Shown piece after piece: positions 44,683 through 54,285 of a stretch of 64,000 nucleotides of DNA (position 1 is its first letter; each line of letters starts with the position of its first letter). This stretch comes from Paucibacter sp. KBW04 (GTDB lineage Bacteria > Pseudomonadota > Gammaproteobacteria > Burkholderiales > Burkholderiaceae_C). A program made the position numbers and the translations under genes. The stretch is from assembly GCF_003852425.1 (NCBI RefSeq), contig NZ_QAJN01000012.1:182009-246008 (forward strand). The letters run 5' to 3'. The notes below the pieces were generated by a model. That model saw only the letters and a program-made list of their open reading frames with translations. It was not told where the DNA came from and did no database searches.

Positions 44683-45653
44683 TGGAATTCTTGAGCGAGC
44701 TCTTTGGCCAAGCCCAGCTCTGGCTGTTTGAGACCCTGGTCCAGCCCCTGGTCTTCAATCTGGGCGGGGGCAATCTGCTGGAAGACGCTTTTGCGGCGAC
44801 CGGCTGGCTGCTGGTCGGCCTGCTGCAGGTGGCGGTGATGTTGACGGCGATTCGTGGCCTGGAAGCCTGGCGGCCGGTGGAGGATCAGGGCGATGCCCAA
44901 AGCCGAGCGGAGGTGCGTGTGGACGTGATCTACACCCTGAGCCATCGCCTGGGTCTGTTCCGTTTGGCCATGTTCTTCAGCATCGACCCTGCCTGGGACT
45001 GGTTGGCCGGTCAGATGCGCCTGGCCGGCGTGCCGACCTTCCAGCTCGATGCCTTGTGGCCCGGCGTTAGCGATGTGCCCCTGGTGAGCTTTTGCCTGTA
45101 CCTGCTGGTGTTTGACTTCGTCAACTACTGGTTGCACCGCGGCCAGCATCAGTGGGATTGGTGGTGGGCCCTGCATTCCCTGCACCACAGCCAGCGCCGC
45201 ATGAGCATGTGGAGCGATAACCGCAACCACCTGCTGGACGATGTGATTCGCGACGCGGTCTTTGTGCTGCTGGCGCGCTTCATCGGCGTGGAGCCGGGCC
45301 AGTTCATCGCCCTGGTGGCGCTCTCGCAGCTGATGGAAAACCTGCAGCACGCCAATGTGCGCCTCTGGTTCGGCCCGGTGCTGGAACGCCTGGTCGTCAG
45401 CCCGCGCTTTCATCGCCGCCATCACTCGATCGGCATCGGCCACGAGTCGGCAGGCAAGGGCACCTTGGGTGGCCACAACTTCGGTGTGCTCTTCCCTTTT
45501 TGGGACCAGCTCTTCGGCACCGCCGACTTCAAGCTGCAATGGGATGCGACCGGTGTGCGCGACCAGTTGCCGGAGGAGGGCGGGCGCGACTATGGTCAGG
45601 GCTTCTGGGCCCAGCAGCGTCTGGGCCTGATGCGTTTGATTGGCAAGGCCTGA
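44682..45653 (+). CDS. Sterol desaturase/fatty acid hydroxylase-family membrane protein
   Basis: A 323-residue membrane di-iron enzyme. Hydrophobic helices lie in the first half. The histidine boxes are HRGQH (near 150), HSLHHSQRR (about 165-173), NRNHLLDD and RRHHSIGIGH (about 245-254), as in the fatty acid hydroxylase superfamily. Members hydroxylate or desaturate lipids, sterols or carotenoids; the substrate is unknown. Cotranslation with a beta-propeller and a deacetylase suggests modification of an envelope lipid or glycolipid. The ATG overlaps the previous stop. Confidence 0.88.
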   Translation: MEFLSELFGQAQLWLFETLVQPLVFNLGGGNLLEDAFAATGWLLVGLLQVAVMLTAIRGLEAWRPVEDQGDAQSRAEVRVDVIYTLSHRLGLFRLAMFFSIDPAWDWLAGQMRLAGVPTFQLDALWPGVSDVPLVSFCLYLLVFDFVNYWLHRGQHQWDWWWALHSLHHSQRRMSMWSDNRNHLLDDVIRDAVFVLLARFIGVEPGQFIALVALSQLMENLQHANVRLWFGPVLERLVVSPRFHRRHHSIGIGHESAGKGTLGGHNFGVLFPFWDQLFGTADFKLQWDATGVRDQLPEEGGRDYGQGFWAQQRLGLMRLIGKA

Positions 45654-45734
45654 GCAAGCCCTAGGCAAGCCCATCAGTAAGATGTCGCCCATCGAGATGA
45701 AGTGCGCTTGAGCAAGCGCGTGAGGAGGACCTCC

Positions 45735-46646
45735 ATGGTCAGTTCAATGAGTCGGGTGGCCGATGCCTTTTGGCGTGCGGCGGCCTATTGTTTCCGGCCG
45801 CGGGTGATCGCGCTGTCCATCCTGCCCCTGTTGGTGTCGGCTGCGCTGGCCTTCGGCCTGGGTTATTTTTTCTGGGAGGACGCGGTCGCCGGCATGCGCG
45901 CCACGCTGGACTCCTGGCGCTTGATCGACACCTTGCTGGGCTGGCTGGACCATGTGGGCGCGGCAGGTTTCCGCAGCGTGATGGCGCCGCTGCTGGTGCT
46001 GGCCTTCGCCCTGCCGGTGATCGTGGTGCTGAGCCTGTTGCTGGTGGCCTTGATGATGACACCGACCCTGGTGCATCTGGTGGCGGAGCGGCGCTTCCCC
46101 GCGATGGAGAAAAAGCATGGCGGCCCCTGGTGGAAGGCCCTGAGCTGGTCGCTCTGGCATGGTGTGCTCGCCATTTTTGCGCTCCTGATCAGCATGCCTT
46201 TTTGGCTGATCCCGCCCCTGGTGCTGATCCTGCCGCCGCTGATCTGGGGCTGGCTGGGCTACAAGGTCTTTGCCTTTGATGCGCTGGCCGAACATGCCTC
46301 GGTGCAGGAGCGCCGCCAGCTGATGCGCCAGCACAAGCTGCCCTTGCTATTGTTGGGCCTGGTGACGGGCTATCTGGGCGCCGCGCCCGCCGCCATCTGG
46401 GCTTTTGGTGTGATGGCCGTGGCCTTGGCGCCCATCTTGGTGCTGGTGTCCATCTGGCTCTACACCCTGGTGTTTGCCTTCTCCACCCTGTGGTTTACCC
46501 ATTACGCTTTGGCCGCGTTGCAGGAGATGCGCGATGCGCGAGCTGAGGTTGCCAAGCCGGCCAGCGTGCCCCCGCTGGTGGAGGTGCTGGACCCTCCCGC
46601 GCCAGCGCCCCTGCAGCCGCCCCAACCCGAACAAGGACCCACGTGA
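45735..46646 (+). CDS. EI24-domain membrane protein
   Basis: A 303-residue membrane protein with about five to six helices of the EI24/CysZ family (FWRAAAYCFRPRVIALSILPLLVSAALAF, then VMAPLLVLAFALPVIVVLSLLLVALMMTP, then GPWWKALSWSLWHGVLAIFALL). CysZ imports sulfate in some bacteria; most EI24 proteins have no assigned role. The start MVSSMSRV follows GAGGAGGAC; a longer start 11 codons upstream is less well supported. The Pro-rich tail ends at a GTGA overlap with the CinA-type gene. Confidence 0.85.
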   Translation: MVSSMSRVADAFWRAAAYCFRPRVIALSILPLLVSAALAFGLGYFFWEDAVAGMRATLDSWRLIDTLLGWLDHVGAAGFRSVMAPLLVLAFALPVIVVLSLLLVALMMTPTLVHLVAERRFPAMEKKHGGPWWKALSWSLWHGVLAIFALLISMPFWLIPPLVLILPPLIWGWLGYKVFAFDALAEHASVQERRQLMRQHKLPLLLLGLVTGYLGAAPAAIWAFGVMAVALAPILVLVSIWLYTLVFAFSTLWFTHYALAALQEMRDARAEVAKPASVPPLVEVLDPPAPAPLQPPQPEQGPT

Positions 46647-47440
46647 AAAAAGTCGGTTTGATCATCATTGGTGACGAGATCTTGTCGGGCAAGCGCCAGG
46701 ACAAGCACCTCAGCAAATTCATCGAGCTGCTGTCCGCCCGCGGCATGCAGCTGGCCTGGGCCCAGTATTTGGGTGACGACCGCGAACACATCACCGCCCA
46801 GCTGCGCCAGGCTTTTGCCAGCGGCGATGTGGTGATCAGCTGCGGCGGCATCGGTGCCACCCCGGACGACCACACCCGTCAGGCCGCCGCCGCGGCTTTG
46901 GGCCGTGAGCTTGCCCTGCACCCCGAAGCCAAGACCCTGATCTGGGAGCGCATCAGCCAGATGGCGGCCGAGCAGGGGGCAACACTTGACCCCCAGCACC
47001 CCGACACCTTGCGTCGCCTGGAGATGGGCGTGTTCCCGCAGGGCGCCGAGATCATTCCCAACCCCTTCAACAAAATCCCCGGCTTCTCGGTCGGCACGGT
47101 CTACTTTGTGCCCGGCTTCCCGGTGATGGCTCACCCCATGATGGAGTGGGTGCTGGACCAGCGCCACGCCGATCTGCATCGCGCCGCCAGCCTGCAAGAA
47201 AAATCCTTGATCGTGCAAGGCGCCATGGAGGCCAGCCTGACCCCGCTGATGGAGGCGGTGGAAGCGGCCTTCGGCGGCATCAAGGTCTTCAGCCTGCCCA
47301 GCGTGGATCACCCGCAGTGGGGCCGTCATATCGAGTTGGGCGTGAAAGGTGAGGCCAGCCAGATGGACGCCGCCTACGCCATGCTCAAAGCGGGTGTGAT
47401 CGACTTTGGTGCCAGCATCAGCACTGAGTTGGTGCGCTGA
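46643..47440 (+). CDS. CinA-type molybdopterin-binding-domain protein
   Basis: A 265-residue protein with a molybdopterin-binding (MoCF-like) fold: KVGLIIIGDEILSGKRQDKHLS (3-24), DREHITAQLRQAF and SCGGIGATPDDHTRQAAA (about 68-85). It corresponds to the N-terminal domain of CinA, an ADP-ribose or NMN processing enzyme in some species, without the C-terminal deamidase domain. The start is a GTG overlapping the upstream stop. It is the last gene of its transcript, ahead of the glnA promoter region. Confidence 0.88.
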   Translation: MKKVGLIIIGDEILSGKRQDKHLSKFIELLSARGMQLAWAQYLGDDREHITAQLRQAFASGDVVISCGGIGATPDDHTRQAAAAALGRELALHPEAKTLIWERISQMAAEQGATLDPQHPDTLRRLEMGVFPQGAEIIPNPFNKIPGFSVGTVYFVPGFPVMAHPMMEWVLDQRHADLHRAASLQEKSLIVQGAMEASLTPLMEAVEAAFGGIKVFSLPSVDHPQWGRHIELGVKGEASQMDAAYAMLKAGVIDFGASISTELVR

Positions 47441-47452
47441 TCTGAGTAGCGT

Positions 47453-47503
47453 TGCATTGTTTTGGTGCACTTGAGTGGGTCAAGCTTGTGCATCTTTGGT
47501 GCA
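47453..47503 (+). promoter_or_regulatory. Two NtrC-like enhancer sites upstream of glnA
   Basis: TGCATTGTTTTGGTGCA (47453-47469) fits the 17-base NtrC site (TGCAC-N7-GTGCA). TGCATCTTTGGTGCA (47489-47503) is a shorter, imperfect relative. The first centre is about 140 bases upstream of the predicted glnA start, a normal enhancer distance. Confidence 0.7.
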
Positions 47504-47575
47504 AAGCAAGCCGCAAGCCCCTGGCTTCCCCGCATAATTCCAGCGCGCCCCAGCCAATCCCCTCTTGCACGGTGC

Positions 47576-47591
47576 TGGCACACAAACTGCT
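47576..47591 (+). promoter_or_regulatory. Sigma-54 promoter of glnA
   Basis: TGGCACACAAACTGCT keeps the -24 GG and -12 GC of sigma-54 promoters at the correct spacing, with only the first T of TTGC changed. Predicted start is near 47602, about 84 bases before the ATG. NtrC sites upstream fit nitrogen-controlled expression. Confidence 0.85.
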
Positions 47592-47685
47592 TTGTCTAAA
47601 GCACGGTGCATGATTGTTGTTAGAGCGCGTGCCGAACAAATTCGTTTCAGTCCCACCCCCAAGATCTACCCGCTAGGAGTTATTG

Positions 47686-49101
47686 ATGGCCAAGACCGTC
47701 GCCGACGTGATGAAGATGGTGAAAGAAAACGAAGTCAAGTTTGTTGACTTCCGCTTCACCGATACCCGTGGCAAGGAGCAGCACGTGTCTGTGCCTGTCT
47801 CGCATTTCGACGAAGACAAGTTTGTCTCCGGCCATGCGTTTGATGGCTCCTCGATCGCGGGCTGGAAGGGCATTGAAGCCTCGGACATGCTGCTCATGCC
47901 CGATCCCAACACCGCCAATATCGACCCCTTCTTCGAAGAGCCCACGCTGTTCATGAGCTGCGACGTGGTCGAGCCCAGCGATGGCAAGGCTTATGAGCGC
48001 GACCCGCGCTCGCTGGCCAAGCGCGCCGAAGCCTATCTGAAGTCCTCCGGCCTGGGCGACACCGCCTTCTTCGGCCCGGAGCCTGAATTCTTCATCTTCG
48101 ACTCGATCCGCTGGAATGTGGACATGTCGGGTTGCTTCGTGAAGATCGACTCCGAAGAAGCCGCCTGGAACACCGGCAAGGACTACGAGAACGGCAACCA
48201 CGGCTATCGTCCTTCGGTCAAGGGCGGCTACTTCCCCGTGCCTCCGGTCGACTCGGGCCAGGACATGCGCTCGGAAATGAGCTTGATTCTGGAACAGCTG
48301 GGCATCCCGGTTGAAGTGCATCACCACGAAGTGGCGAATGCGGGCCAGATGGAAATCGGCACCCGCTTCAGCTCCCTGGTGGAACGCGCCGACTGGACCC
48401 AGCTGCAAAAGTACGTGATCCAGAACGTGGCCCATGCCTACGGCAAGACCGCCACCTTCATGCCCAAGCCCATCGTGGGCGACAACGGCTCCGGCATGCA
48501 CGTGCACCAGTCGGTCTGGAAGGACGGCAAGAACCTGTTCGCCGGCGACGGCTACGGTGGTCTGAGCGAATTCGCCCTGTTCTACATCGGCGGCATCATC
48601 AAGCACGCCCGCGCCCTGAACGCCATCACCAACCCCGGCACCAACTCCTACAAGCGTCTGGTCCCTGGCTACGAAGCCCCGGTGAAGCTGGCTTACTCGG
48701 CCCGCAACCGCTCGGCCTCGATCCGCATCCCCTTTGTGGCTAACCCCAAGGGTCGTCGTATCGAAGCGCGCTTCCCCGATCCGCTGATGAACCCCTATCT
48801 GGGCTTCTCGGCCCTGCTGATGGCAGGTCTGGACGGCGTCGAAAACAAGATCCATCCGGGCGAAGCCGCCACCAAGGATCTCTACCATCTGCCGCCGGAA
48901 GAAGACGCGCTGGTGCCTACCGTCTGCCACAGCCTGGAACAGGCGCTGGAGTATCTGGACAAGGACCGCGCCTTCCTGACCAAGGGCGGTGTGTTCACCG
49001 ACTCCTATATCGACGCTTACATCGAGCTGAAGATGCAGGAAGTGACCCGTATGCGCATGACCACCCATCCGGTGGAATTCGATATGTACTACACCCTGTG
49101 A
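47686..49101 (+). CDS. glnA: Type I glutamine synthetase
   Basis: A 471-residue enzyme that makes glutamine from glutamate, ammonia and ATP, the main entry of nitrogen at low ammonia. Family blocks are [61 protein letters not shown] and the ATP loop [14 protein letters not shown]. The adenylylation tyrosine lies in [16 protein letters not shown] is five bases before the ATG. It is followed by a strong terminator and then by ntrBC, as in other betaproteobacteria. Confidence 0.98.
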   Translation: MAKTVADVMKMVKENEVKFVDFRFTDTRGKEQHVSVPVSHFDEDKFVSGHAFDGSSIAGWKGIEASDMLLMPDPNTANIDPFFEEPTLFMSCDVVEPSDGKAYERDPRSLAKRAEAYLKSSGLGDTAFFGPEPEFFIFDSIRWNVDMSGCFVKIDSEEAAWNTGKDYENGNHGYRPSVKGGYFPVPPVDSGQDMRSEMSLILEQLGIPVEVHHHEVANAGQMEIGTRFSSLVERADWTQLQKYVIQNVAHAYGKTATFMPKPIVGDNGSGMHVHQSVWKDGKNLFAGDGYGGLSEFALFYIGGIIKHARALNAITNPGTNSYKRLVPGYEAPVKLAYSARNRSASIRIPFVANPKGRRIEARFPDPLMNPYLGFSALLMAGLDGVENKIHPGEAATKDLYHLPPEEDALVPTVCHSLEQALEYLDKDRAFLTKGGVFTDSYIDAYIELKMQEVTRMRMTTHPVEFDMYYTL

Positions 49102-49165
49102 TGCGGATGCGGCGCTCAGTTGCCCTGGGTGCCGCTGCTGCCAGCACAGGCTGCCGTGCAGCCAA

Positions 49166-49193
49166 GGGGACGACTTCGGTCGTCCCTTTTTTT
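49166..49193 (+). terminator. Rho-independent terminator after glnA
   Basis: A perfect GGGACGAC-TTCG-GTCGTCCC stem-loop with a stable TTCG tetraloop is followed by seven T. It ends the glnA transcript and makes readthrough into the genes downstream inefficient. Confidence 0.95.
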
Positions 49194-49258
49194 GCCTGGC
49201 GCCGCGGCCGTGCACGGGCTCGCAACCGATCCTCTTCCGCTTGGGCCACAATCCGGCC

Positions 49259-49783
49259 ATGTTGATCCGAACCGTCTCGCACAAACGCCTTTCTGCTGCG
49301 GCTCTGGGCATTGCCTTGCTGGCCGCCGGTGCCAGCTCCGCGCAAGCGCAGGCGCCGGTCTATCGCTGCCCGGGCCCGCCGGTGCTTTACACCGACGCAC
49401 TCAGCCCCAAGGAAGCCCAGGACAAGGGCTGCCGCACCATCGAAGGCACGCCCATCACGGTGCTGCAATCACCCAAGCCGCGCGCAAGCTCGGGCGGGGC
49501 AGCGGCCACGCCATCGTCGGCGAGTTCTGAGTCCGCCAAGGTGGACCCGGCTCAGCAGCGCAATCGCGACAGCGAACGCCGCCGGGTGCTGGAGACCGAG
49601 TTGCGTGAGGCCGAGGAGCGTTTGGCCACCGCCCAGCGCGAATTGCTGGCCGGCGCTGAACGCAAGGGCGAAGAGCGCAACTACCAGAAGTATCTGGATC
49701 GCATGACCGAGCTCAAGGCCAATGTCAGTCGCCAGGAGAACGATATCCAGGCGCTTAAACGCGAGATCAGCAAGCTGCCCTAA
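49259..49783 (+). CDS. Exported DUF4124-like coiled-coil protein
   Basis: A 174-residue exported protein. The signal peptide (RLSAAALGIALLAAGASSAQA) is followed by VYRCPGPPVLYTDALSPKEAQDKGCRTI (36-64), a cysteine-bearing DUF4124-like segment. A Ser/Ala linker and a long charged coiled coil (about 95-174, RNRDSERRRVLETELREAEE and onward) follow. Genes like this commonly lie between glnA and ntrB in Burkholderiales. The role is unknown. The ATG is not preceded by a strong binding site. Confidence 0.78.
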   Translation: MLIRTVSHKRLSAAALGIALLAAGASSAQAQAPVYRCPGPPVLYTDALSPKEAQDKGCRTIEGTPITVLQSPKPRASSGGAAATPSSASSESAKVDPAQQRNRDSERRRVLETELREAEERLATAQRELLAGAERKGEERNYQKYLDRMTELKANVSRQENDIQALKREISKLP

Positions 49784-49850
49784 GCGCTGCTCTTGGCGGC
49801 AATGCGCTTCGCTTTGGCCAAGGCTATGCGCCGGGGGCGGCTCCCACACC

Positions 49851-50981
49851 ATGAGCGATAGCAGCCAACACAGCAGCCCCAATTTCGATGCCTTCGACAC
49901 CCTGGCCACCATGGTGGCCGTGGTGCAAGCCGATGGCGAATGCCTGTTCGCCAACGCGGCCTTTGAGAACGCCATGCGTTTGTCGCGCCGCGCGGTGCAG
50001 CGCAGCCATCTCTACGACTGGTTTGTGGACAGCCAACGCCTGCGCGACACCGTGCAGGGCGTGGCCCGCAATGCCTATTCCAGCAGCCGTTTCGACGCCG
50101 TCTTGCGCCGCGGTGCCCGCCAGGCGGCGCCGGGTCAGCTGGCCGACGAACTCTCCGTCCATGTGATCGTCTCGCAGACCGAGTTCGAGGATTTGGTCTT
50201 GGTCGAGTTGATTGAGAACGCTCAGCAGACTCGCCAAGACCGCGAGGAGCGCACCTTCGATCAGGTGCAGGCCACCAAGGAGCTGACTCGCAATCTGGCG
50301 CACGAGATCAAGAACCCGCTGGGCGGCATCCGTGGCGCGGCGCAGCTGCTGGCCATGGAGCTGCAGCCCGATTTGCAGGAATACACCCAGGTCATCATCC
50401 ACGAGGTGGATCGCCTGCAGTCCCTGGTCGATCGCCTGCTCGCGCCGCATCGCCATGCCCCCGTGGTGGGCGATGTGAACATCCATGAAATCTGCGAGCG
50501 GGTACGCAGCCTGATCCTGGTCGAGTACCCGCGTGGCCTCAAGATCGTGCGCGACTACGACACCTCCTTGCCCGACTTCCGTGGCGACCGCGAACAGCTG
50601 ATTCAAGCGGTATTGAACATCGTGCAGAACGCCGCCCTGGCCTTGCTGCCGCAGATGCAAGAGCGTTCGCCGGGCGCGGATGATGGGGTGGCGGGGGAGG
50701 GTGGCGCCTGCATCACCCTGCGTACCCGGGTGGCCCGCCAGGTCACGATTGGCAAGCAGCGTTGGCGCTTGGCATTGGAATTGCATGTGGAAGACAACGG
50801 CCCCGGTGTACCGGCCGAGATTCGTGAGCGCATCTTCTTTCCCCTGGTCTCGGGGCGAGAGGGCGGCACCGGTCTTGGCCTGACGCTCGCGCAAACCATC
50901 GCCCAGCAACACCAGGGCATGATCGATTGCGAGAGCGAGCCGGGTCGGACCGATTTTCGAATGACCTTGCCATTGCCCTGA
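49851..50981 (+). CDS. glnL: Nitrogen regulation sensor kinase NtrB
   Basis: A 376-residue cytosolic histidine kinase. A PAS domain (about 12-130) is followed by the phosphoacceptor helix LTRNLAHEIKNPLGGIRGAAQLLAM with its His, and an ATP-binding domain with N (VLNIVQNAALAL), G1 (DNGPGVP), F (FFPLVSG) and G2 (GGTGLGLTLAQ) boxes. It phosphorylates NtrC under nitrogen limitation and is controlled by PII proteins. The ATG MSDSSQHS was chosen; the longer frame reads through the upstream gene. ntrC starts 26 bases later. Confidence 0.94.
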   Translation: MSDSSQHSSPNFDAFDTLATMVAVVQADGECLFANAAFENAMRLSRRAVQRSHLYDWFVDSQRLRDTVQGVARNAYSSSRFDAVLRRGARQAAPGQLADELSVHVIVSQTEFEDLVLVELIENAQQTRQDREERTFDQVQATKELTRNLAHEIKNPLGGIRGAAQLLAMELQPDLQEYTQVIIHEVDRLQSLVDRLLAPHRHAPVVGDVNIHEICERVRSLILVEYPRGLKIVRDYDTSLPDFRGDREQLIQAVLNIVQNAALALLPQMQERSPGADDGVAGEGGACITLRTRVARQVTIGKQRWRLALELHVEDNGPGVPAEIRERIFFPLVSGREGGTGLGLTLAQTIAQQHQGMIDCESEPGRTDFRMTLPLP

Positions 50982-51007
50982 CCTGAATCAGCCGCACAGG
51001 AAACTGC

Positions 51008-52501
51008 ATGAAATCCATCTGGGTAGTTGACGACGACCACTCCATCCGCTTTGTGCTCGAAAAAGCGCTGAGCCGCGAGGGCCTGCCGGTACGCACCTTC
51101 AGCAATGCGCGTGATCTGCTCGCAGCCTTGGAAACCGAGAGCCCGCAGGTGCTGGTGTCCGACATCCGCATGCCGGGCGGCTCAGGGCTCGATCTGCTGG
51201 CCAAGGTCAAGACCAAGCTGCCGCATCTGCCCGTCATCATCATGACGGCTTACTCCGATCTGGACAGCGCCGTCTCGGCCTTCCAGGGCGGGGCCTTTGA
51301 GTACCTGCCCAAGCCTTTTGATCTGCCCCGCGCGGTCGAGTTGATCCGTCGCGCGCAAGAGGAAAGCCAGCGCGAGGCCGTGGCCGAGGAGGCCGCCGCC
51401 CAGCTGCCCGAGATGCTGGGCCAGGCCCCGGCCATGCAGGATGTGTTCCGAGCTATTGGTCGGCTGAGTCAGAGCAACGTCACGGTCTTGATCACCGGCG
51501 AATCCGGCTCCGGCAAGGAGTTGGTGGCGCGGGCTCTGCACAAGCACAGCCCGCGTGGCGACGCTGGCACGAACGGGCCTTTCGTGGCTATTAACACGGC
51601 GGCCATCCCCAAGGATTTGCTGGAATCCGAACTCTTCGGCCATGAGCGCGGCGCCTTCACCGGCGCCCAAGCCAGCCGCCGGGGCCGCTTCGAGCAGGCC
51701 GATGGCGGCACCTTGTTCCTGGATGAAATCGGCGATATGCCGCTGGATCTGCAAACGCGCTTGCTGCGGGTTTTGTCTGACGGTCAGTTCTACCGCGTCG
51801 GCGGCCACAGCCCCTTGCGCAGCAATGTGCGGGTCATCGCCGCCACCCACCAGAACCTGGAGGAGCGGGTGCGCCAGGGCGCATTCCGGGAAGACTTGTT
51901 CCACCGCCTCAACGTCATCCGCCTGCGCCTGCCCGCCTTGCGCGAGCGCAGCGAAGACGTGCCGGTGCTGGCCCGCTTTTTCCTGCAGCGTAGTGCCACC
52001 GAGTTGGGCGTGGAGCCCAAGCGCCTCAGCGACGCCGCCCTGGCGCGCCTGAGCAGCTTTGACTACCCCGGCAATGTGCGCCAGCTGGAGAACATCTGCC
52101 ACTGGCTCAGCGTGATGGCCCCCAGCCAGCTGATCGAGGCCAAGGATCTGCCGCCCGAGCTGCTGGGCGTGCCGGCCGCTACTGCCGTCCCAGCGCTGGC
52201 GCCTTCCTCGCCTGCCCAGTTGCCTAGCGAAGGAGGTTCCGCCGCCGCCTTGCCCCTGATGCCAGCTGCAGCCACTGCCGGCACCGAAGCCTGGGTGGCC
52301 GAGATGGCCCGTGAGGCGCGCCGTCTGCTGGCTGCAGGGGAGACCGATGTCTGGGATGTGCTGACCCGCCGCTTCGAGGCCAGCCTAATCTTGACCGCCC
52401 TCGACATGACCCGTGGCCGCCGCATCGAGGCAGCGCAAAAACTGGGCATAGGCCGCAACACCATCACCCGCAAGATTCAGGAGTTGAATCTGGACGTGTG
52501 A
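51008..52501 (+). CDS. glnG: Nitrogen regulation response regulator NtrC
   Basis: A 497-residue sigma-54 activator. The receiver domain has the acidic pocket D8-D10 and phosphoacceptor D52 in [10 protein letters not shown]81-type TAYSDLD and K104-type PKPF. The AAA+ domain has GESGSGKE (about 162-169), GAFTGA and LFLDEIGD. A 75-residue Ala/Pro/Ser-rich linker leads to the Fis-type helix-turn-helix ([33 protein letters not shown]). It activates glnA and other nitrogen genes when phosphorylated by NtrB; the glnA enhancer sites in this window are likely targets. Confidence 0.96.
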   Translation: MKSIWVVDDDHSIRFVLEKALSREGLPVRTFSNARDLLAALETESPQVLVSDIRMPGGSGLDLLAKVKTKLPHLPVIIMTAYSDLDSAVSAFQGGAFEYLPKPFDLPRAVELIRRAQEESQREAVAEEAAAQLPEMLGQAPAMQDVFRAIGRLSQSNVTVLITGESGSGKELVARALHKHSPRGDAGTNGPFVAINTAAIPKDLLESELFGHERGAFTGAQASRRGRFEQADGGTLFLDEIGDMPLDLQTRLLRVLSDGQFYRVGGHSPLRSNVRVIAATHQNLEERVRQGAFREDLFHRLNVIRLRLPALRERSEDVPVLARFFLQRSATELGVEPKRLSDAALARLSSFDYPGNVRQLENICHWLSVMAPSQLIEAKDLPPELLGVPAATAVPALAPSSPAQLPSEGGSAAALPLMPAAATAGTEAWVAEMAREARRLLAAGETDVWDVLTRRFEASLILTALDMTRGRRIEAAQKLGIGRNTITRKIQELNLDV

Positions 52502-52643
52502 GCAGCGGTCGAGCGTCCGAAGCTAAAAAAACTGCCCCCAGATCAGCGGCGATGCCTCAGAACGCCCATTTCCAGGGACTGTCCTGGGTTCGGGGGGCCG
52601 CCCACTCACTACACTCCTGCCCAACAGTTTCAGGAGTTTGAAG

Positions 52644-53930
52644 ATGAGTTACTTTCCCAAATGGCGTGAGGTCTCGGCCGCTGATGGCCGTGCCGTGGCC
52701 ACCGACGAGCGCCTGCCCTGGCCGCAAACCTTGGCCATGGGCTTGCAGCATGTGATCGCCATGTTTGGCGCGACCGTGCTGGCCCCGCTGCTGATGGGCT
52801 TTGACCCGAATGTGGCGATTCTGATGAGCGGCATCGGCACACTGATCTTTTTCGCCGTGGTGGGCGGCCGCGTGCCCAGCTATCTGGGCTCCAGCTTCGC
52901 CTTCATCGGCGTGGTCATCGCCGCCACCGGCTATGCCGGCAGCGGGCCCAACCCCAATATCGGCCTGGCCCTGGGCGGCATCATCGCCTGCGGCGCGGTT
53001 TATCTGGGCGTGGGCCTTCTGGTCAGCCTGCTGGGCACGCGCTGGATCGAGAGCCTGATGCCGCCGGTGGTGACCGGCGCGGTGGTGGCGGTGATCGGCC
53101 TCAACCTGGCCGGCATCCCCATCAAGAATATGGCGCCCACCGGCTTTGACGCCTGGATGCAGGGCCTGACCTTCATCAGCGTGGCCCTGGTGGCCGTTTA
53201 CACCCGTGGCATGGCCCAGCGCCTGCTGATCCTGATCGGCCTTGTCGCCGCCACCCTGATTTACGCCTTGCTGACCAATGGCTTGGGTCTGGGCAAGCCG
53301 ATTGATCTTTCGGGCGTGGCCGGGGCCGCCTGGTTCGGTCTGCCCAAATTCGCTGCGCCCCAGTTTGATGCAGGCGCCATGCTGCTGATCGTGCCGGTGG
53401 TCGTCATTCTGGTGGCCGAGAACCTGGGTCATATCAAGGCCGTCAGCGCCATGACCGGGCAGGACCTGGACCGCTATATGGGCCGCGCCTTTGTGGGCGA
53501 CGGCCTGGCCACCATGGTCAGCGGTGCGGCCGGTGGCACCGGCGTGACCACCTATGCCGAGAACATCGGCGTGATGGCGGCCACCCGCATCTACTCCACC
53601 CTCATCTTTGTGATCGCTGCTTTATTGGGCGTGCTTTTGGGTTTCTCGCCCAAGTTTGGTGCCTTGATCCAAGCCATCCCGCTGGCGGTGATGGGCGGCG
53701 TCAGCATCGTCGTCTTCGGCCTGATCACCGTGGCCGGCGCCAAGATCTGGGTGGACAACAAGGTCGACTTCTCCGACAGCCGCAATCTGATGGTCGTCGC
53801 CATCACCTTGGTCTTGGGTACCGGCGACTACACGCTCAAATTCGGCGGCATGGCCCTGGGCGGTATCGGCACCGCGACCTTTGGCGCGATCTTGCTCTAC
53901 GCTTTGTTGTCGATTGGGAAGAAACGCTGA
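52644..53930 (+). CDS. uraA: Uracil/xanthine permease (NCS2 family)
   Basis: A 428-residue inner-membrane transporter with about 14 helices. It has GLQHVIAMFGATVLAPLLMGFD (NCS2 start), the ENLGHIKAVSAMTGQDLDRYMGRAFVGDGLATM block, GGTGVTTYAENIGVMAATRIYS and the QAIPLAVMGGVSIVVFGLI helix. The QH and GHI/GxxT motifs are those of uracil permeases of the UraA type, though xanthine cannot be excluded. AGGAG lies seven bases before the ATG. It is preceded by 142 bases in which I see no distinctive site. Confidence 0.88.
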   Translation: MSYFPKWREVSAADGRAVATDERLPWPQTLAMGLQHVIAMFGATVLAPLLMGFDPNVAILMSGIGTLIFFAVVGGRVPSYLGSSFAFIGVVIAATGYAGSGPNPNIGLALGGIIACGAVYLGVGLLVSLLGTRWIESLMPPVVTGAVVAVIGLNLAGIPIKNMAPTGFDAWMQGLTFISVALVAVYTRGMAQRLLILIGLVAATLIYALLTNGLGLGKPIDLSGVAGAAWFGLPKFAAPQFDAGAMLLIVPVVVILVAENLGHIKAVSAMTGQDLDRYMGRAFVGDGLATMVSGAAGGTGVTTYAENIGVMAATRIYSTLIFVIAALLGVLLGFSPKFGALIQAIPLAVMGGVSIVVFGLITVAGAKIWVDNKVDFSDSRNLMVVAITLVLGTGDYTLKFGGMALGGIGTATFGAILLYALLSIGKKR

Positions 53931-53984
53931 CCGCAACTCGGCCGGATCGAAATCTTCCCTCACCCACCCTCATCAGGAATCAAG

Positions 53985-54209
53985 ATGCCTTACATCAGTT
54001 TTGAAGCCGGAGCCTTGAGCGCGGAGGTGAAGCGAGAGCTGATCCGCAGACTGACCGAAGTGTCGGCGGAGATCATGAATATTCCTAAGGACTACTTCTT
54101 CGTGTCCATTCATGAACTGCCCAATGAAAACGTGGCGATTGCCGGTAAAGATGTGAACGAGTTGAGGGCTGAACTCGCGGCGCGCAAAGCTTCGTCCTCG
54201 CCGAGCTAA
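53985..54209 (+). CDS. 4-oxalocrotonate tautomerase-family protein
   Basis: A 74-residue tautomerase. After removal of Met the N-terminal Pro would be the catalytic base (MPYISFEAG). The helix LSAEVKRELIRRLTEVSAEIMNIPKDYFFVSIHELPNENVAIAGK is typical of the family. The chain is slightly longer than the classic 62 residues, with a Ser/Lys tail. Arginine residues that bind the substrate in 4-OT are not obvious, so the substrate is unknown. The gene is separate from the permease by 54 bases. Confidence 0.85.
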   Translation: MPYISFEAGALSAEVKRELIRRLTEVSAEIMNIPKDYFFVSIHELPNENVAIAGKDVNELRAELAARKASSSPS

Positions 54210-54285
54210 GTTGAGCACAAAGGCGCGGACCTCAGGGCCGCCCTTTGCGCAAGGATAGAGCTTGCTTTGCGCTGCGAATGCGTTC

